64,000 nt of DNA from DATBGO01 sp963785765 (GCA_963785765.1 CAWAWM010000009.1:124001-188000), one strand, 5' to 3'. Counted from the first letter of the stretch, positions 18,787 to 27,520 are shown. Numbers and translations: made by a program. Notes: generated by a model from the sequence alone, not told the origin.

Positions 18787-19125
18787 GTGATCTACAAGCT
18801 GCTGGCCGCCGCCGACTGGTCGGCCGCGCTGGCCCAGGGCAGCTATCCGGGCTCCGCGGTCGACCGGCGCGACGGCTTCCTGCATTTCTCCGCCGCCGAC
18901 CAGGTCGTCGAGACCGCGGCGATCCATTTCGGCGGCCAGGCCGGGCTGGTGCTGCTGACCGTCGACCCCGATCTGCTGGGTACCGCGCTGCGCTGGGAGG
19001 TGTCCCGCGGCGGCGCCCGCTTCCCGCACCTGTACCGCAATCTGCCGGTGACCGCCGTGGTCGCGGCCGAGCCGCTGCCCGATGACGTCCCGGTCGCCGA
19101 AGCGGTCGCCGCGCTGCTGGCCTGA
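18787..19125 (+). CDS. DUF952 family protein
   Basis: 112-aa single-domain protein starting IYKLLAAADWSAAL, with DGFLHFSAADQVVETAAIHF, LVLLTVDPDLLG and RFPHLYRNLPVTAV, the complete DUF952 pattern. The fold is related to glutathione-S-transferase-like or ADP-ribosyl-binding small domains; no biochemical role is established. The GTG start sits 7 nt after TACCGT (18774-18779), consistent with a leaderless transcript, and there is no ribosome site. It is convergent with the aldehyde dehydrogenase gene 30 bp downstream. Confidence 0.82.
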   Translation: MIYKLLAAADWSAALAQGSYPGSAVDRRDGFLHFSAADQVVETAAIHFGGQAGLVLLTVDPDLLGTALRWEVSRGGARFPHLYRNLPVTAVVAAEPLPDDVPVAEAVAALLA

Positions 19126-19155
19126 CCGCCGCCAGCCGCTGCACCGGCGCGCTGG

Positions 19156-20616
19156 TCAGCTGTCCAGGCTGCTCATCACGTGCTTGATCCGCGTGTAGTC
19201 GTCAAAACCGTAGCCGGACAGGTCCTTGCCGTAGCCCGAGTTCTTGAAGCCGCCGTGCGGCATCTCGGAGACGAACGGGACGTGCGTGTTGATCCACACC
19301 ACGCCGAAGTCCAGCGCCCGCGCCATCCGCATGGCGCGGCCGTGATCCGCGGTCCAGACGCTGGAGGCCAGCCCGTATTTCACTCCGTTCGCCCAGCTCA
19401 GCGCCTGCTCCTCGGAGCTGAACCGCTGCACCGTGATGACCGGCCCGAAGATCTCGTCCTGGATCATCTCATCGTCCTGGTTCAGGCCCGCCACCACGGT
19501 CGGGGCGTAGCAGTAGCCGCGCTCCCCCACCCGGTGGCCGCCCGTCAGGACCTCAGCGTGATCAGGCGCCCGGCTGAGGAAGCCGTCCACCCTGGCCAGT
19601 TGCGCCGGGTTGTTGAGCGGGCCGTAGTCGGCGTCCGGCAGCTCCAGGCCGCCGGTCTTGACGCGGCGGGCCGCCTCGGCCAGCGCGTCGGTCAGGTCGG
19701 CGGCGATGCCAGGGCCGGCCAGCACCCGGGTCGCGGCGGTGCAGTCCTGCCCGGCGTTGTAGTAGCCGGCGTCGGCGATCTGGGCCGCCGTCGTGGCCGG
19801 ATCGGCATCGTCGAACACGATGACCGGCGCCTTGCCGCCGAGTTCCAGGTGGACCCGCTTCAGGCCGGCCGCGGCCGCCTGCGCCACCTCGATCCCGGCC
19901 CGCACCGAGCCGGTGATGGACACCATCTGGGGTATCTCGTGCGCGACCAGCTCACGGCCGGTATCCCGGTCGCCGCAGATCACGTTGAGCACCCCGGGCG
20001 GCAGGAACTCGGCGCCGATCTCGGCCAGCAGCAGCGTGGAGACCGGCGTGGTGTCCGACGGCTTCAGGACCACGGTGTTACCCGCCGCGATCGCCGGCGC
20101 GAACTTCCACACCGCCATCATCATCGGGTAGTTCCAGGGCGTGACCTGCGCACACACCCCGACGGGCTCGCGCCTGATCATCGAGGTGTAGCCGCTCAGG
20201 TACTCTCCGGCCGACTTGCCCTCGCCCAGCCGCGCCGCGCCGGCGAAGAACCGCAGCTCGTCGGCGAGCGGCGGGACCTCATCGGTCCTGGTCAGGCTGA
20301 CCGGCTTGCCGGTGTTGCGCGACTCGGCCGCCACCAGGTCCGCCGAGCGGGCTTCGATGGCGGCGGCGAACCTGAGCAGCGCCAGGCTGCGCTCGGCGGG
20401 CGTCGCATCCCGCCAGCCGGGCTGCGCCGCCGCCGCGGCCCGCAACGCCGCATCGACGTCAGCCGGCCCGGACACCGGCGCCTGCGCGTAGGTCTCGCCG
20501 GTGCTCGGGTCAACCACGTCGCTGGTCCGGCCGTCCCTGGCCGGCGCATAGTCGCCGTTCACGAAGTTCCGCAGCAGCTCGTGCGGGCGGGCCTGGGCAG
20601 GTTGGGTGGCTGTCAA
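19156..20616 (-). CDS. patD: Gamma-aminobutyraldehyde dehydrogenase
   Basis: NAD-dependent aldehyde dehydrogenase (486 aa) closest to the aminobutyraldehyde/betaine-aldehyde group, converting 4-aminobutanal to GABA. LRNFVNGDYAPARDGRT opens the protein. QVTPWNYPMMMAVWKFAPA, VHLELGGKAPVIVFDDAD (general base Glu), YNAGQDCTAATR (catalytic Cys) and DEIFGPVITVQRF follow. I chose TTG 20616 because CGGAGG lies 7 nt upstream; an open frame extends to 20880 but has no other start signal. It is divergent from an Lrp regulator and an aminotransferase, which together suggest putrescine degradation. The gene symbol is by analogy. Confidence 0.82.
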   Translation of the reverse strand: MTATQPAQARPHELLRNFVNGDYAPARDGRTSDVVDPSTGETYAQAPVSGPADVDAALRAAAAAQPGWRDATPAERSLALLRFAAAIEARSADLVAAESRNTGKPVSLTRTDEVPPLADELRFFAGAARLGEGKSAGEYLSGYTSMIRREPVGVCAQVTPWNYPMMMAVWKFAPAIAAGNTVVLKPSDTTPVSTLLLAEIGAEFLPPGVLNVICGDRDTGRELVAHEIPQMVSITGSVRAGIEVAQAAAAGLKRVHLELGGKAPVIVFDDADPATTAAQIADAGYYNAGQDCTAATRVLAGPGIAADLTDALAEAARRVKTGGLELPDADYGPLNNPAQLARVDGFLSRAPDHAEVLTGGHRVGERGYCYAPTVVAGLNQDDEMIQDEIFGPVITVQRFSSEEQALSWANGVKYGLASSVWTADHGRAMRMARALDFGVVWINTHVPFVSEMPHGGFKNSGYGKDLSGYGFDDYTRIKHVMSSLDS

Positions 20617-20707
20617 CGAACGCCTCCGGGTGTTCGAATGTGTCAGCTTCAGCTGGGTGCGGCCGGTTCGTTCTGGGTCCGAGTCGGATCTTCGACCTTG
20701 GCAGATA

Positions 20708-20734
20708 AACTGATCCCGTACAAGTGAATCAGTT
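20708..20734. promoter_or_regulatory. Lrp-type operator in the divergent polyamine promoter
   Basis: AACTGAT-N13-ATCAGTT, two perfect 7-bp arms, lies midway between the divergent aldehyde dehydrogenase (start 20616) and Lrp (start 20812) genes. Lrp/AsnC proteins bind such dyads and often autoregulate while controlling a divergent target, so this is the best operator candidate for the adjacent regulator. Confidence 0.55.
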
Positions 20735-20811
20735 GCGCATACAGCCAGGATCGACGGAATCGGTTGACAGATGCCTCTTCCGTGCCACGGTTCGCCCGGC
20801 GAAGGAGGCAG

Positions 20812-21372
20812 ATGGCGGCCACGCCAGGAACGCAGGGCGCCCCAGCGGCACGACCGCGCGGCAGCGGCAGCGGCCAGCACAAGCCTGACATCAAGCGGGC
20901 CGCCGCCGGCAAGCGGGATACCGGCCGGGCGGGCCTCGACGAGACCTCCAAGCAGATAGTCGAGCAGCTGCAGCAGGACGGCCGGCGGTCGTACGCGGCC
21001 ATCGGCAAGGCGGTCGGCCTGTCCGAGGCGGCGGTGCGGCAGCGGGTGCAGCGGCTGCTGGACTGCGGCGCGATGCAGATCGTCGCCGTGACCGACCCGA
21101 TGACGGTCGGTTTCCGCAGGCAGACGATGATCGGCATCAGGTGCGGTGATGACCTGGAGCGGGTCGCCGATCAGCTCGCTGACATGGACGAGATCGACTA
21201 TGTGGTGATTACCGCTGGTTCGTTCGACCTGCTGATCGAGGTCGTCTGCGAAGACGATGACCAGTTGCTGGAGATCCTGAGCCGGGTGCGCAGCATCCCG
21301 AGCGTGACCACGACGGAGACTTTCGTGTACTTGAAGCTATGCAAGCAGACCTACAGCTGGGGGACCAGATGA
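20812..21372 (+). CDS. Lrp/AsnC family transcriptional regulator
   Basis: 186-aa feast/famine regulator. After a basic, low-complexity N-terminal tail of about 40 residues comes the AsnC HTH (LDETSKQIVEQLQQDGRRSYAAIGKAVGLSEAAVRQRVQRL), then the RAM effector domain (ADMDEIDYVVITAGSFDLLIEVVCEDDDQLLEIL). ATG 20812 is preceded by GAAGGAGG; an earlier in-frame ATG at 20764 has no such site. The stop overlaps the next ATG (ATGA), coupling it to the aminotransferase. The likely effector is an amine or amino acid of the polyamine route. It probably binds the inverted repeat at 20708-20734. Confidence 0.88.
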   Translation: MAATPGTQGAPAARPRGSGSGQHKPDIKRAAAGKRDTGRAGLDETSKQIVEQLQQDGRRSYAAIGKAVGLSEAAVRQRVQRLLDCGAMQIVAVTDPMTVGFRRQTMIGIRCGDDLERVADQLADMDEIDYVVITAGSFDLLIEVVCEDDDQLLEILSRVRSIPSVTTTETFVYLKLCKQTYSWGTR

Positions 21373-22757
21373 CGACGCAGCCGGACAAGATCGACACCGC
21401 AGCGCTGCAGGCCGCGGCCAAGCGTAACCTGTGGCTGCACTTCACCCGCATGTCGTCGTACGCGGACGCCGACATACCTGTCATCGTGCGCGGCTCGGGC
21501 CAGTATGTGTACGACCAGCACGGCAAGCGCTACCTGGACGGGCTGTCCGGGTTGTTCGTCACCCAGATCGGTCATGGCCGCAAGGAAGTGGCCGAGGCCG
21601 CGGCCGTGCAGGGCAGCGAGCTGGCATACTTCCCGCTCTGGTCGTACGCGAACATGCGGGCCATCGAGCTGGCCGAGCGGCTGGCCGACCTGGCCCCCGG
21701 CGACCTGAACCGGGTGTTCTTCACCACCAGCGGCTCGGAAGCCGTGGAGGCGGCCTGGAAGCTGGCCAAACAGTACTACAAGGCGATCGGCGAGCCGGGC
21801 AGGTACAAGGTGATCAGCCGGGACATCGCGTACCACGGCACCTCGATGGGCGCGCTCGCCATTACCGGGCTGGCCGACATCAAGGCGCCGTTCGAGCCGC
21901 TGCCGCCCGGCGGGGTCCGGGTGCCGAACACCAACTTCTACCGAGCGCCGGAGTTCGTCGCCGATGACCTGGAGGCGTTCGGTCGCTGGGCGGCGGACGA
22001 GATCGAACGGGCCATCCTGCGGGAAGGTCCCGCCTCGGTCGCGGCGGTGTTCCTCGAGCCGCTGCAGAACTCCGGCGGCTGCTTCCCGCCGCCGCCCGGC
22101 TACTTCACCCGGGTCAGGGAGATCTGCGACAGGTACGGCGTGCTGCTCGTCTCCGACGAGGTGATCTGCGCGTTCGGCAGGCTGGGCTACTACTTCGGCT
22201 CAGAGCGCTACGGCTACCAGCCCGACATCATCACCTTCGCCAAGGGCGTCACGTCCGGCTACTCGCCGCTCGGCGGCATGATCGTCGCCGACCATCTGAT
22301 GGAGCCGTTCGCCGAGGGGCACAGCACCTTCCTGCACGGGGTCACCTTTGCCGGGCACCCGGTCTCCAGCGCGGTCGCGCTGGCCAACCTCGACGTGTTC
22401 GAGAAGGAGGACCTGCTCGGCAACGTCCGGGCCAATGAGGCCGCGTTCCGGGCCACCCTGGAGAAGCTGCACGAGCTGCCCATCGTCGGCGATGTCAGGG
22501 GCGACGGCTACTTCTACGGGATCGAGCTGGTCAAGGACAAGGCCACCAGGGAGACCTTCAACGACGAGGAGTCCGAGCGGCTGCTGCGCGGGTTCCTCTC
22601 GCAGGCGCTGTTCGACGCGGGCCTGGTGTGCCGCGCCGACGACCGCGGTGATCCGGTGATCCAGCTGGCTCCGCCGCTCACCTGCACCCAGGAGCACTTC
22701 GACCTGATGGAGCAGATCCTGCGTAACGTGCTCACGGAGGCGTGGACAAGGATCTGA
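21369..22757 (+). CDS. Class III aminotransferase, probably putrescine or omega-amine specific
   Basis: 462-aa PLP enzyme. VFFTTSGSEAVEAAWKLAKQY, RDIAYHGTSMGALAITG, AVFLEPLQNSGGCFPPP, LLVSDEVICAFGRLG and ITFAKGVTSGYSPLGG (PLP lysine) define the class. The FTRMSSYADADIPVIVRGSG N-terminus resembles omega-amino acid:pyruvate and putrescine aminotransferases. The ATG overlaps the Lrp stop by 4 bp. With the divergent aminobutyraldehyde dehydrogenase it would turn putrescine into 4-aminobutanal and then GABA, which GabT could use. Substrate assignment is by context. Confidence 0.78.
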   Translation: MTTQPDKIDTAALQAAAKRNLWLHFTRMSSYADADIPVIVRGSGQYVYDQHGKRYLDGLSGLFVTQIGHGRKEVAEAAAVQGSELAYFPLWSYANMRAIELAERLADLAPGDLNRVFFTTSGSEAVEAAWKLAKQYYKAIGEPGRYKVISRDIAYHGTSMGALAITGLADIKAPFEPLPPGGVRVPNTNFYRAPEFVADDLEAFGRWAADEIERAILREGPASVAAVFLEPLQNSGGCFPPPPGYFTRVREICDRYGVLLVSDEVICAFGRLGYYFGSERYGYQPDIITFAKGVTSGYSPLGGMIVADHLMEPFAEGHSTFLHGVTFAGHPVSSAVALANLDVFEKEDLLGNVRANEAAFRATLEKLHELPIVGDVRGDGYFYGIELVKDKATRETFNDEESERLLRGFLSQALFDAGLVCRADDRGDPVIQLAPPLTCTQEHFDLMEQILRNVLTEAWTRI

Positions 22758-22762
22758 CCTGG

Positions 22763-22813
22763 GGTAACGAGCTGGTCGGCGGCGTCAGTCGCAGACGTTA
22801 TCAACTCGTTACC
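22763..22813. repeat. Inverted pair of GGTAACGAG(C/T)TG elements
   Basis: GGTAACGAGCTG at 22763-22774 is repeated inverted as CAACTCGTTACC at 22802-22813, with 11 of 12 arm bases matching and a 27-bp loop. It begins 6 bp after the aminotransferase stop and about 100 bp before the propeller-protein gene. It could be a terminator stem or two protein-binding sites. No T-run follows. Confidence 0.45.
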
Positions 22814-22915
22814 TGAAAATTGCTGTTCGGCTGGTCGGTTGCGGGTCTTAGGAACGAGGACGTGCGGGCGACCAGAGCAGGCGCCCGACGTGAGAAGGCT
22901 CATACGGAGGACCTG

Positions 22916-24265
22916 ATGTCGAACAGCAGCATGGACTGGGCCTACCTGGACAGCGCTAACGAGGTGGTCGTCGGCGCCACCGTCCCGCTGGCCCGGCTGG
23001 TTTCCGTGCCAGATCTGGCCCCGGCACCTGGGCCAGGCCCGGCCGCCGAGTTTGGCCCGGTCGCGGGCACCCTGGCGGGCCAGGCCACCGGATCGCAATC
23101 CGGCCAGGAAGCCGGATCAGGGCCCGGCCAGGAAGCCGGATCAGGGCCAGGCCCGGCCTCCTGGCTTCGGGCGCGCCGGTCCATGACGCCGCGGGGACGC
23201 CATCACCGGACCACCAGCGCGGCCGCCACCGCGGTGGCGGCCGCCGCCGCTTGCGCACTGGCCGTCCCGGCGGCGAGCGCATCCGCCGCGCCCGTCCCGG
23301 CCGCCGCCGCGTCATGGAAGATCGTTAAGACCACGCACCTCAGTGACGCCCCGAGTTTCACCGCGGTCACTGCCACCAGCCCGGGCAATGCGTGGGCGTT
23401 CGAGGGTCTCCAGGCGGGCACCTCCCGGCCCATTGCCTGGCACCTCTCGGGCTCAACGTGGACTCGCGAGCCGTTCCCCGGCAAGGCTGACGAAACGGTC
23501 TGGGCGGCCGGATCCTCCTCGGCAACCGACGTGTGGGCGGTCACGTCCACCGGTACCAGGTCCAGGGCGCTGCGCTGGAACGGCAGCAGCTGGAAGGTCG
23601 CCGGCTCGTTCCATTCGAACGACACAGCGGTGACCGTGCTGAGCGCGAATGACGTGTGGGTCTTCGGCTCGGCGGGGGCCTGGCACTACAACGGGCACAG
23701 CTGGTCGCGGCCCGCCTCTGGCCACGGCCTCATCAGCGGAAGTGCGCGGTCGCAGGACAGCGTCTGGGCCGTCGGCGGGACCAGCGTGGGTCACTGGAAC
23801 GGCAGCACGTGGTCGCGGACTTCGGTGGCCAGCTTGCTGCCGCATTACCATCTCAGTGAGCCGAGGCTGGTCGGCATCTACGCGCGGTCGTGGAACAGCG
23901 TCTGGGCCCTCGGGACCGGCGGGCGCCAGGACGAGCTCGGTCCTACCGTGCTGCTGCACTACAACGGACACAACTGGGCGCGGGTGGCGCTCGACGCGTC
24001 GAGCGGCGACCCGGAGCAGGTCATTCCTGATGGCAGCGGCGGCCTCTGGATTCCCAGCCAGAAAAGTGGCGGGGCGTTCCAGATGCTGCGCTACTCGGGC
24101 GGCCATCTGAACGTGGTCGCGGTGCCCGGCGGCGGCTTGCGGCTGAACGTGTTCGCCGTCGCCGCCATTCCGCACACGGCCAGTGCATTCGCAGCGGGAG
24201 ACAAGCACAGGTACCGCAATGCCGGCCTCGGTATCGCCGGCGCGATCCTCGAATACAAGCGCTGA
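22916..24265 (+). CDS. Secreted or membrane-anchored propeller-like repeat protein
   Basis: 449 aa from ATG 22916 (GGAGG 5 nt upstream). Residues 1-90 are Pro/Gly-rich with two copies of GQEAGSGP, followed by RGRHHRTTS and a hydrophobic Ala-rich stretch ending ASASAAPVPAAAA. That is a signal peptide or a single membrane span. The exported part has five or six repeats of the type DVWAV(T/G)...(H/R)WNGSSW, for example TDVWAVTSTG, NDVWVFGSAG, DSVWAVGGTS and NSVWALGTGG, suggesting a beta-propeller. No catalytic motif is seen. A shorter version starting at the ATG near 23183 would be a normal secreted protein but lacks a ribosome site. Function unknown. Confidence 0.72.
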   Translation: MSNSSMDWAYLDSANEVVVGATVPLARLVSVPDLAPAPGPGPAAEFGPVAGTLAGQATGSQSGQEAGSGPGQEAGSGPGPASWLRARRSMTPRGRHHRTTSAAATAVAAAAACALAVPAASASAAPVPAAAASWKIVKTTHLSDAPSFTAVTATSPGNAWAFEGLQAGTSRPIAWHLSGSTWTREPFPGKADETVWAAGSSSATDVWAVTSTGTRSRALRWNGSSWKVAGSFHSNDTAVTVLSANDVWVFGSAGAWHYNGHSWSRPASGHGLISGSARSQDSVWAVGGTSVGHWNGSTWSRTSVASLLPHYHLSEPRLVGIYARSWNSVWALGTGGRQDELGPTVLLHYNGHNWARVALDASSGDPEQVIPDGSGGLWIPSQKSGGAFQMLRYSGGHLNVVAVPGGGLRLNVFAVAAIPHTASAFAAGDKHRYRNAGLGIAGAILEYKR

Positions 24266-24307
24266 CCGGCCGGCGGCCCTGAAGAACCAGGGTCGGCACC
24301 GACCGCC

Positions 24308-24345
24308 GAGGCCCTGTCCGCGGGATCCCCCGTGGGCAGGGCCTC
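24308..24345. terminator. Bidirectional stem-loop between convergent genes
   Basis: GAGGCCCTGTCCGCGGG pairs with CCCGTGGGCAGGGCCTC (two wobble-type mismatches) around a very short ATCCC loop. It lies between the convergent propeller-protein and proS genes. There is no U-tract, as is common for actinobacterial terminators. Confidence 0.7.
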
Positions 24346-24354
24346 AGCGCTGCG

Positions 24355-26064
24355 TCAGGCGGGCCGCAGGGCGACGAGCTGCTGGACCGCCGAGACGGCG
24401 TCCGCCACCTGAACCCGTTCCTTCGCCCCGCTGGCCCGGCTGGTGATCTCGACCACGCCCTCGGCGAGGTCCCGGCTGCCGACGCTGATCCGGTACGGAA
24501 TTCCGGTCAGCTCGGCGTCGCGGTACTTCACCCCCGGGCGTTCGTCCCGGTCGTCGAACAGCACGTCGACGCCCGCGGCCAGCAGCCCGCCGTACAGCGT
24601 CTCGGCCGCTGACCTGGCCTCGGCGTCCCTGGTCGAGAGCAGGATGACGGTCGCCTCGGCCGGCGCGACTGCCACCGGCCAGGCCAGGCCTGCTTCGTCG
24701 TGGTGCACCTCGGCGATGGCGGCGATCGCGCGCTCCACGCCGATGCCGTAGCAGCCCATGGTCGGCGTGATCGCGGTGCCATCAGGGCCGAGCACGGAGA
24801 CCCCGAAGACGTCGGTGTACTTGCGGCCCAGCTTGAAGATGTGGCCAACCTCGATGGCCTGGATCAGCTCCAGCGGCGTGCCGCAGCGGGGGCACGGCTC
24901 GCCCGCGCTCACCTCGCGCAGGTCCGCCCATTGGCCCACGCTGATGTCCCTGGCCACGTCCACGCCGGTCAGGTGCACGTCGTCGATATTGGCGCCGGTG
25001 GTCATGTTGGTCCGGCCCTGGAGCGCCAGGTCAGCGATGACCGGCAGGCCGGTGACCCCGACCGCGCCCAGGCTGCCCGGTGACGCACCGAGCGCGGCGC
25101 GGATCTCGTCGGCCTGCGCTGGCCTGATGTCACCGGAGCCGACCGCGTCGGCGAGCTTCTGGTCGGCCAGCGGGTGGTCGCCGCGCAGCAGGACCAGGGT
25201 CAGCTGGCCGTCGATCACCTGGACCAGCGTCTTGATCTGCCGGTCCGCCGGGATGTCGTGCAGCTTGGCCAGATCGTCGATGGTGCGCACGTCCGGGGTG
25301 GGCAGCTGCTGCGGCGCAGCCGGGCCTGGCTGGTCGGTGATCGGCTCCAGCGCCGAGGTGGCCTTCTCCAGGTTGGCCGCGTATCCGCAGTTGCCGCAGC
25401 GCGCGATGAGGTCCTCACCGGCCTCCGACGGGCACACGAACTCGATCGAGTCGCTGCCGCCCATGGTCCCGCTGGAGGCTTCCACCGCGATGGCCGGTAT
25501 CCCGAGCCGGGCGAAAATCCGCTCGTACGCCCCGCGGTGCGCATTGAAAGAGACGTCCAGGCCCGCCTCGTCCAGGTCGAAGCTGTAGGAGTCCTTCATG
25601 GTGAACTCGCGTACCCGGATCAGGCCGCTCCTGGGCCGCGGCTCGTCGCGGAACTTGAGCTGGATCTGATACCAGATCTGCGGCAGCTGCCGGTAGGACG
25701 CCAGCTCCAGCGCCAGCGTCGTGAAGATCTCCTCATGAGTCATGCCGAGCACGAGATCCGCGCCCTTGCGGTCCTTGAGGCGGAACATCTCCTCCCCCAT
25801 GACCGCTAGCCGTCCGCTCTTCTCCCAGATCTGGGCGGGCTGCATGGACGGGAGCAGGAACTCCTGGGCCCCGATCCCGTTCATCTCTTCTCTGATGATC
25901 GTCATGACCTTGGCCCGGACCCGGACCGCGAGCGGCAGCAGGCTGTAATGACCGGCCATGAGCTGGCGGATGAATCCGGCCCGGAGCAGCAGCCGGTGGC
26001 TCGCCGCGTCCGCGTCAGCCGGATCCTCGCGCAGGGTGGGAATGTGTAGCTGAGACCAGCGCAT
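24355..26064 (-). CDS. proS: Prolyl-tRNA synthetase
   Basis: Class IIa aminoacyl-tRNA synthetase of 569 aa, bacterial type with the editing insertion. Motif 1 region HYSLLPLAVRVRAKVMTIIREEMN, then GMTHEEIFTTLALELASYRQLPQIWYQIQ, motif 2 KFRDEPRPRSGLIRVREFTMKDSYSFD and motif 3 TPTMGCYGIGVERAIAAIAE are all intact. The YbaK-like editing domain lies between them (DIPADRQIKTLVQVIDGQLTL). A CGNCGYAANLEKA zinc-like stretch precedes it. ATG 26064 begins RWSQLHIPTLREDPADAD, the family N-terminus. An open frame continues upstream to 26202 but is not conserved. It is convergent with the propeller protein and divergent from a lipoprotein gene. Confidence 0.95.
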   Translation of the reverse strand: MRWSQLHIPTLREDPADADAASHRLLLRAGFIRQLMAGHYSLLPLAVRVRAKVMTIIREEMNGIGAQEFLLPSMQPAQIWEKSGRLAVMGEEMFRLKDRKGADLVLGMTHEEIFTTLALELASYRQLPQIWYQIQLKFRDEPRPRSGLIRVREFTMKDSYSFDLDEAGLDVSFNAHRGAYERIFARLGIPAIAVEASSGTMGGSDSIEFVCPSEAGEDLIARCGNCGYAANLEKATSALEPITDQPGPAAPQQLPTPDVRTIDDLAKLHDIPADRQIKTLVQVIDGQLTLVLLRGDHPLADQKLADAVGSGDIRPAQADEIRAALGASPGSLGAVGVTGLPVIADLALQGRTNMTTGANIDDVHLTGVDVARDISVGQWADLREVSAGEPCPRCGTPLELIQAIEVGHIFKLGRKYTDVFGVSVLGPDGTAITPTMGCYGIGVERAIAAIAEVHHDEAGLAWPVAVAPAEATVILLSTRDAEARSAAETLYGGLLAAGVDVLFDDRDERPGVKYRDAELTGIPYRISVGSRDLAEGVVEITSRASGAKERVQVADAVSAVQQLVALRPA

Positions 26065-26340
26065 GACCGGATGCCCTCTGCTTGACGGAACGGGATTTGC
26101 GGAAGAACGCAGTCTATGGCGTCGGCCCGCCCCCAGCAGCCCGTTATCGGCACCGTGGCCATCGGCACCCCGGGTCCTCAGCGTCACTTCATGTAATCGC
26201 ACTGAAACTCAACGTCATATTGGTCTAGAGTGGCCGTGATCCCGCCGCGGCCGCCCGCCGGGCTACCGGACCCGTCATGAGGTCAACCGCCCCGGAGCAG
26301 GCCTGTCACCTGCCGACTTGCCCAGAGGAGTCACGCCCTG

Positions 26341-27000
26341 ATGAACTGCTTAGCCGCGCGGTCCGACGTTGCCCGTCACCTGCACCGCCACCGGGGTCTC
26401 CGCGGGGCCGGGGCGGCACTGATCCTGACCCTGGCGCTCGGCGCCTGCTCGAGTGCGGGCTCATCGACGCCGAGCGCTAGCGGGGCCAGTCCGTCCTCCG
26501 ATGCCGCCGCAGGGACATCGAGCGCCGCCGGGCCGCAGACCGGATCAGGCGTGACCTTTGATGGCAAGGTCCAGGTGACCGGCGCCCTGATATTCGCCAG
26601 CACTTTCACCGAGAAGGACACCAGCGTCAGCAACTGCGCCGCCGTGGCGACTAAGGGCGACGCCGCGGGCGGCACATTCACGGTGCCTTCGCCCTACGCC
26701 AGTCAGAACCCGCAGATCGTCGTCAGGCTGGCCCATTTCCACGGCGCGGGCACGTACCCGCCCACCCAGATGCAGGTCGATAAATCGGACGCGATCTGGC
26801 TGAAATCCGGCAGCCAGACGAACGAGTATGTGCTCACCACCCATCCGGCCACACCGGTCCGGGGGCAGACCATGGGCAAGGAAGTGCTCTTCCTGATGAA
26901 GGACGGCTCCGGTGAGCTGGCTTTCTCCGAGGCGCACAAGCTCGGCCAGAAGTCCAACCCCGCCATCGCCGGCCTCATCACCTGGACCTGCTCGGGCTAG
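26341..27000 (+). CDS. Putative lipoprotein, function unknown
   Basis: 219 aa. A basic N-terminus is followed by a hydrophobic stretch and lipobox LALGAC, with Cys at about residue 36, then a Ser/Ala/Gly-rich linker to about residue 65 typical of lipid-anchored actinobacterial proteins. The globular part (VTFDGKVQVTGALIFAST, VVRLAHFHGAGTYPP, EVLFLMKDGSGELAFSEAH) has two cysteines and looks beta-rich. No enzyme motif or known family is recognised. GAGGAG lies 10 nt before the ATG. The gene is divergent from proS; the 277 bp between them contain TAGAGT at 26226, a possible -10. Confidence 0.75.
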   Translation: MNCLAARSDVARHLHRHRGLRGAGAALILTLALGACSSAGSSTPSASGASPSSDAAAGTSSAAGPQTGSGVTFDGKVQVTGALIFASTFTEKDTSVSNCAAVATKGDAAGGTFTVPSPYASQNPQIVVRLAHFHGAGTYPPTQMQVDKSDAIWLKSGSQTNEYVLTTHPATPVRGQTMGKEVLFLMKDGSGELAFSEAHKLGQKSNPAIAGLITWTCSG

Positions 27001-27042
27001 GCCGCAGGACCACTGCCGAGGCCCTGGGCGGACGGCGCTGCC

Positions 27043-27092
27043 GGTCAGCGCTCCCGGTCAGTGCTCCCAGTCAGTGCTCCCAGTCAGCGCTC
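27043..27092. repeat. Minisatellite (14-bp units) between convergent genes
   Basis: About four copies of a unit like GCTCCCAGTCAGT (variants CCGGTCAGCGCTC) lie after the lipoprotein gene and run into the last codons of the convergent YjbR gene, whose C-terminal RSADWEH is encoded by the array. Confidence 0.7.
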
Positions 27093-27388
27093 CGCTGAAG
27101 TTGCCACGCTGCCTCGAGTGCGTCCTCGATGGCACCAGCGTCGCCGCCAGCGAGATCAGCGACAACCATCATGTGCTTGACGTACCGGGCCGGGACGCTG
27201 AAGGTCTTCGGAAACTGCCGCAGCAACGAGTCGCGGTAGTCGAAATCGGCGCGGATCACCACATGCGCGTCGTCGATCTGCCGCGCTACCAGCCTGCCGT
27301 GGTAACGCCACTCAGCCAGCCCCGCTGGTGCGGCGAGCCGGACACCCGCCAAGGCCTCGGCCAGCCGGGCCACGTCACCCATCTCCAC
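27071..27388 (-). CDS. MmcQ/YjbR family DNA-binding-like protein
   Basis: 105 aa from GTG 27388, which has GGAAGG 9 nt upstream. The pattern EALAGVRLAAPAGLAEWRYHGRLVARQIDDAHVVIRADFDYRDSLLRQFPKTFSVPARYVKHMMVVADL is the compact YjbR fold, including the WRYHGRLVAR and FSVP motifs. Members resemble the CyaY/phosphotransferase DNA-binding fold; no function is established. An open frame upstream to 27772 overlaps the divergent small gene and is not supported. The last residues are encoded within a minisatellite and are probably not structurally important. Confidence 0.78.
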   Translation of the reverse strand: MEMGDVARLAEALAGVRLAAPAGLAEWRYHGRLVARQIDDAHVVIRADFDYRDSLLRQFPKTFSVPARYVKHMMVVADLAGGDAGAIEDALEAAWQLQRSADWEH

Positions 27389-27468
27389 GAACGCGGGCCT
27401 TCCTGCGCCCCGGGCGCCAGCTAAATAGCCAAGATTATGGGAAAAATGGGGGCTCCGCCCGGATTTGG

Positions 27469-27520
27469 GCGGGGTAATCGTTACTGCGGTTGCAGCGGGG
27501 TAATCGTTACTGCGGTTGCA
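27469..27520. repeat. Perfect tandem duplication of a 26-bp operator-like element
   Basis: Two identical 26-bp copies (27469-27494 and 27495-27520), each containing GTAATCGTTAC, a dyad GTAA-TCG-TTAC. A CCGCCC-N6-GGGCGG hairpin overlaps the left end. The element sits in the divergent region between the YjbR gene and the small membrane protein. Confidence 0.7.
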
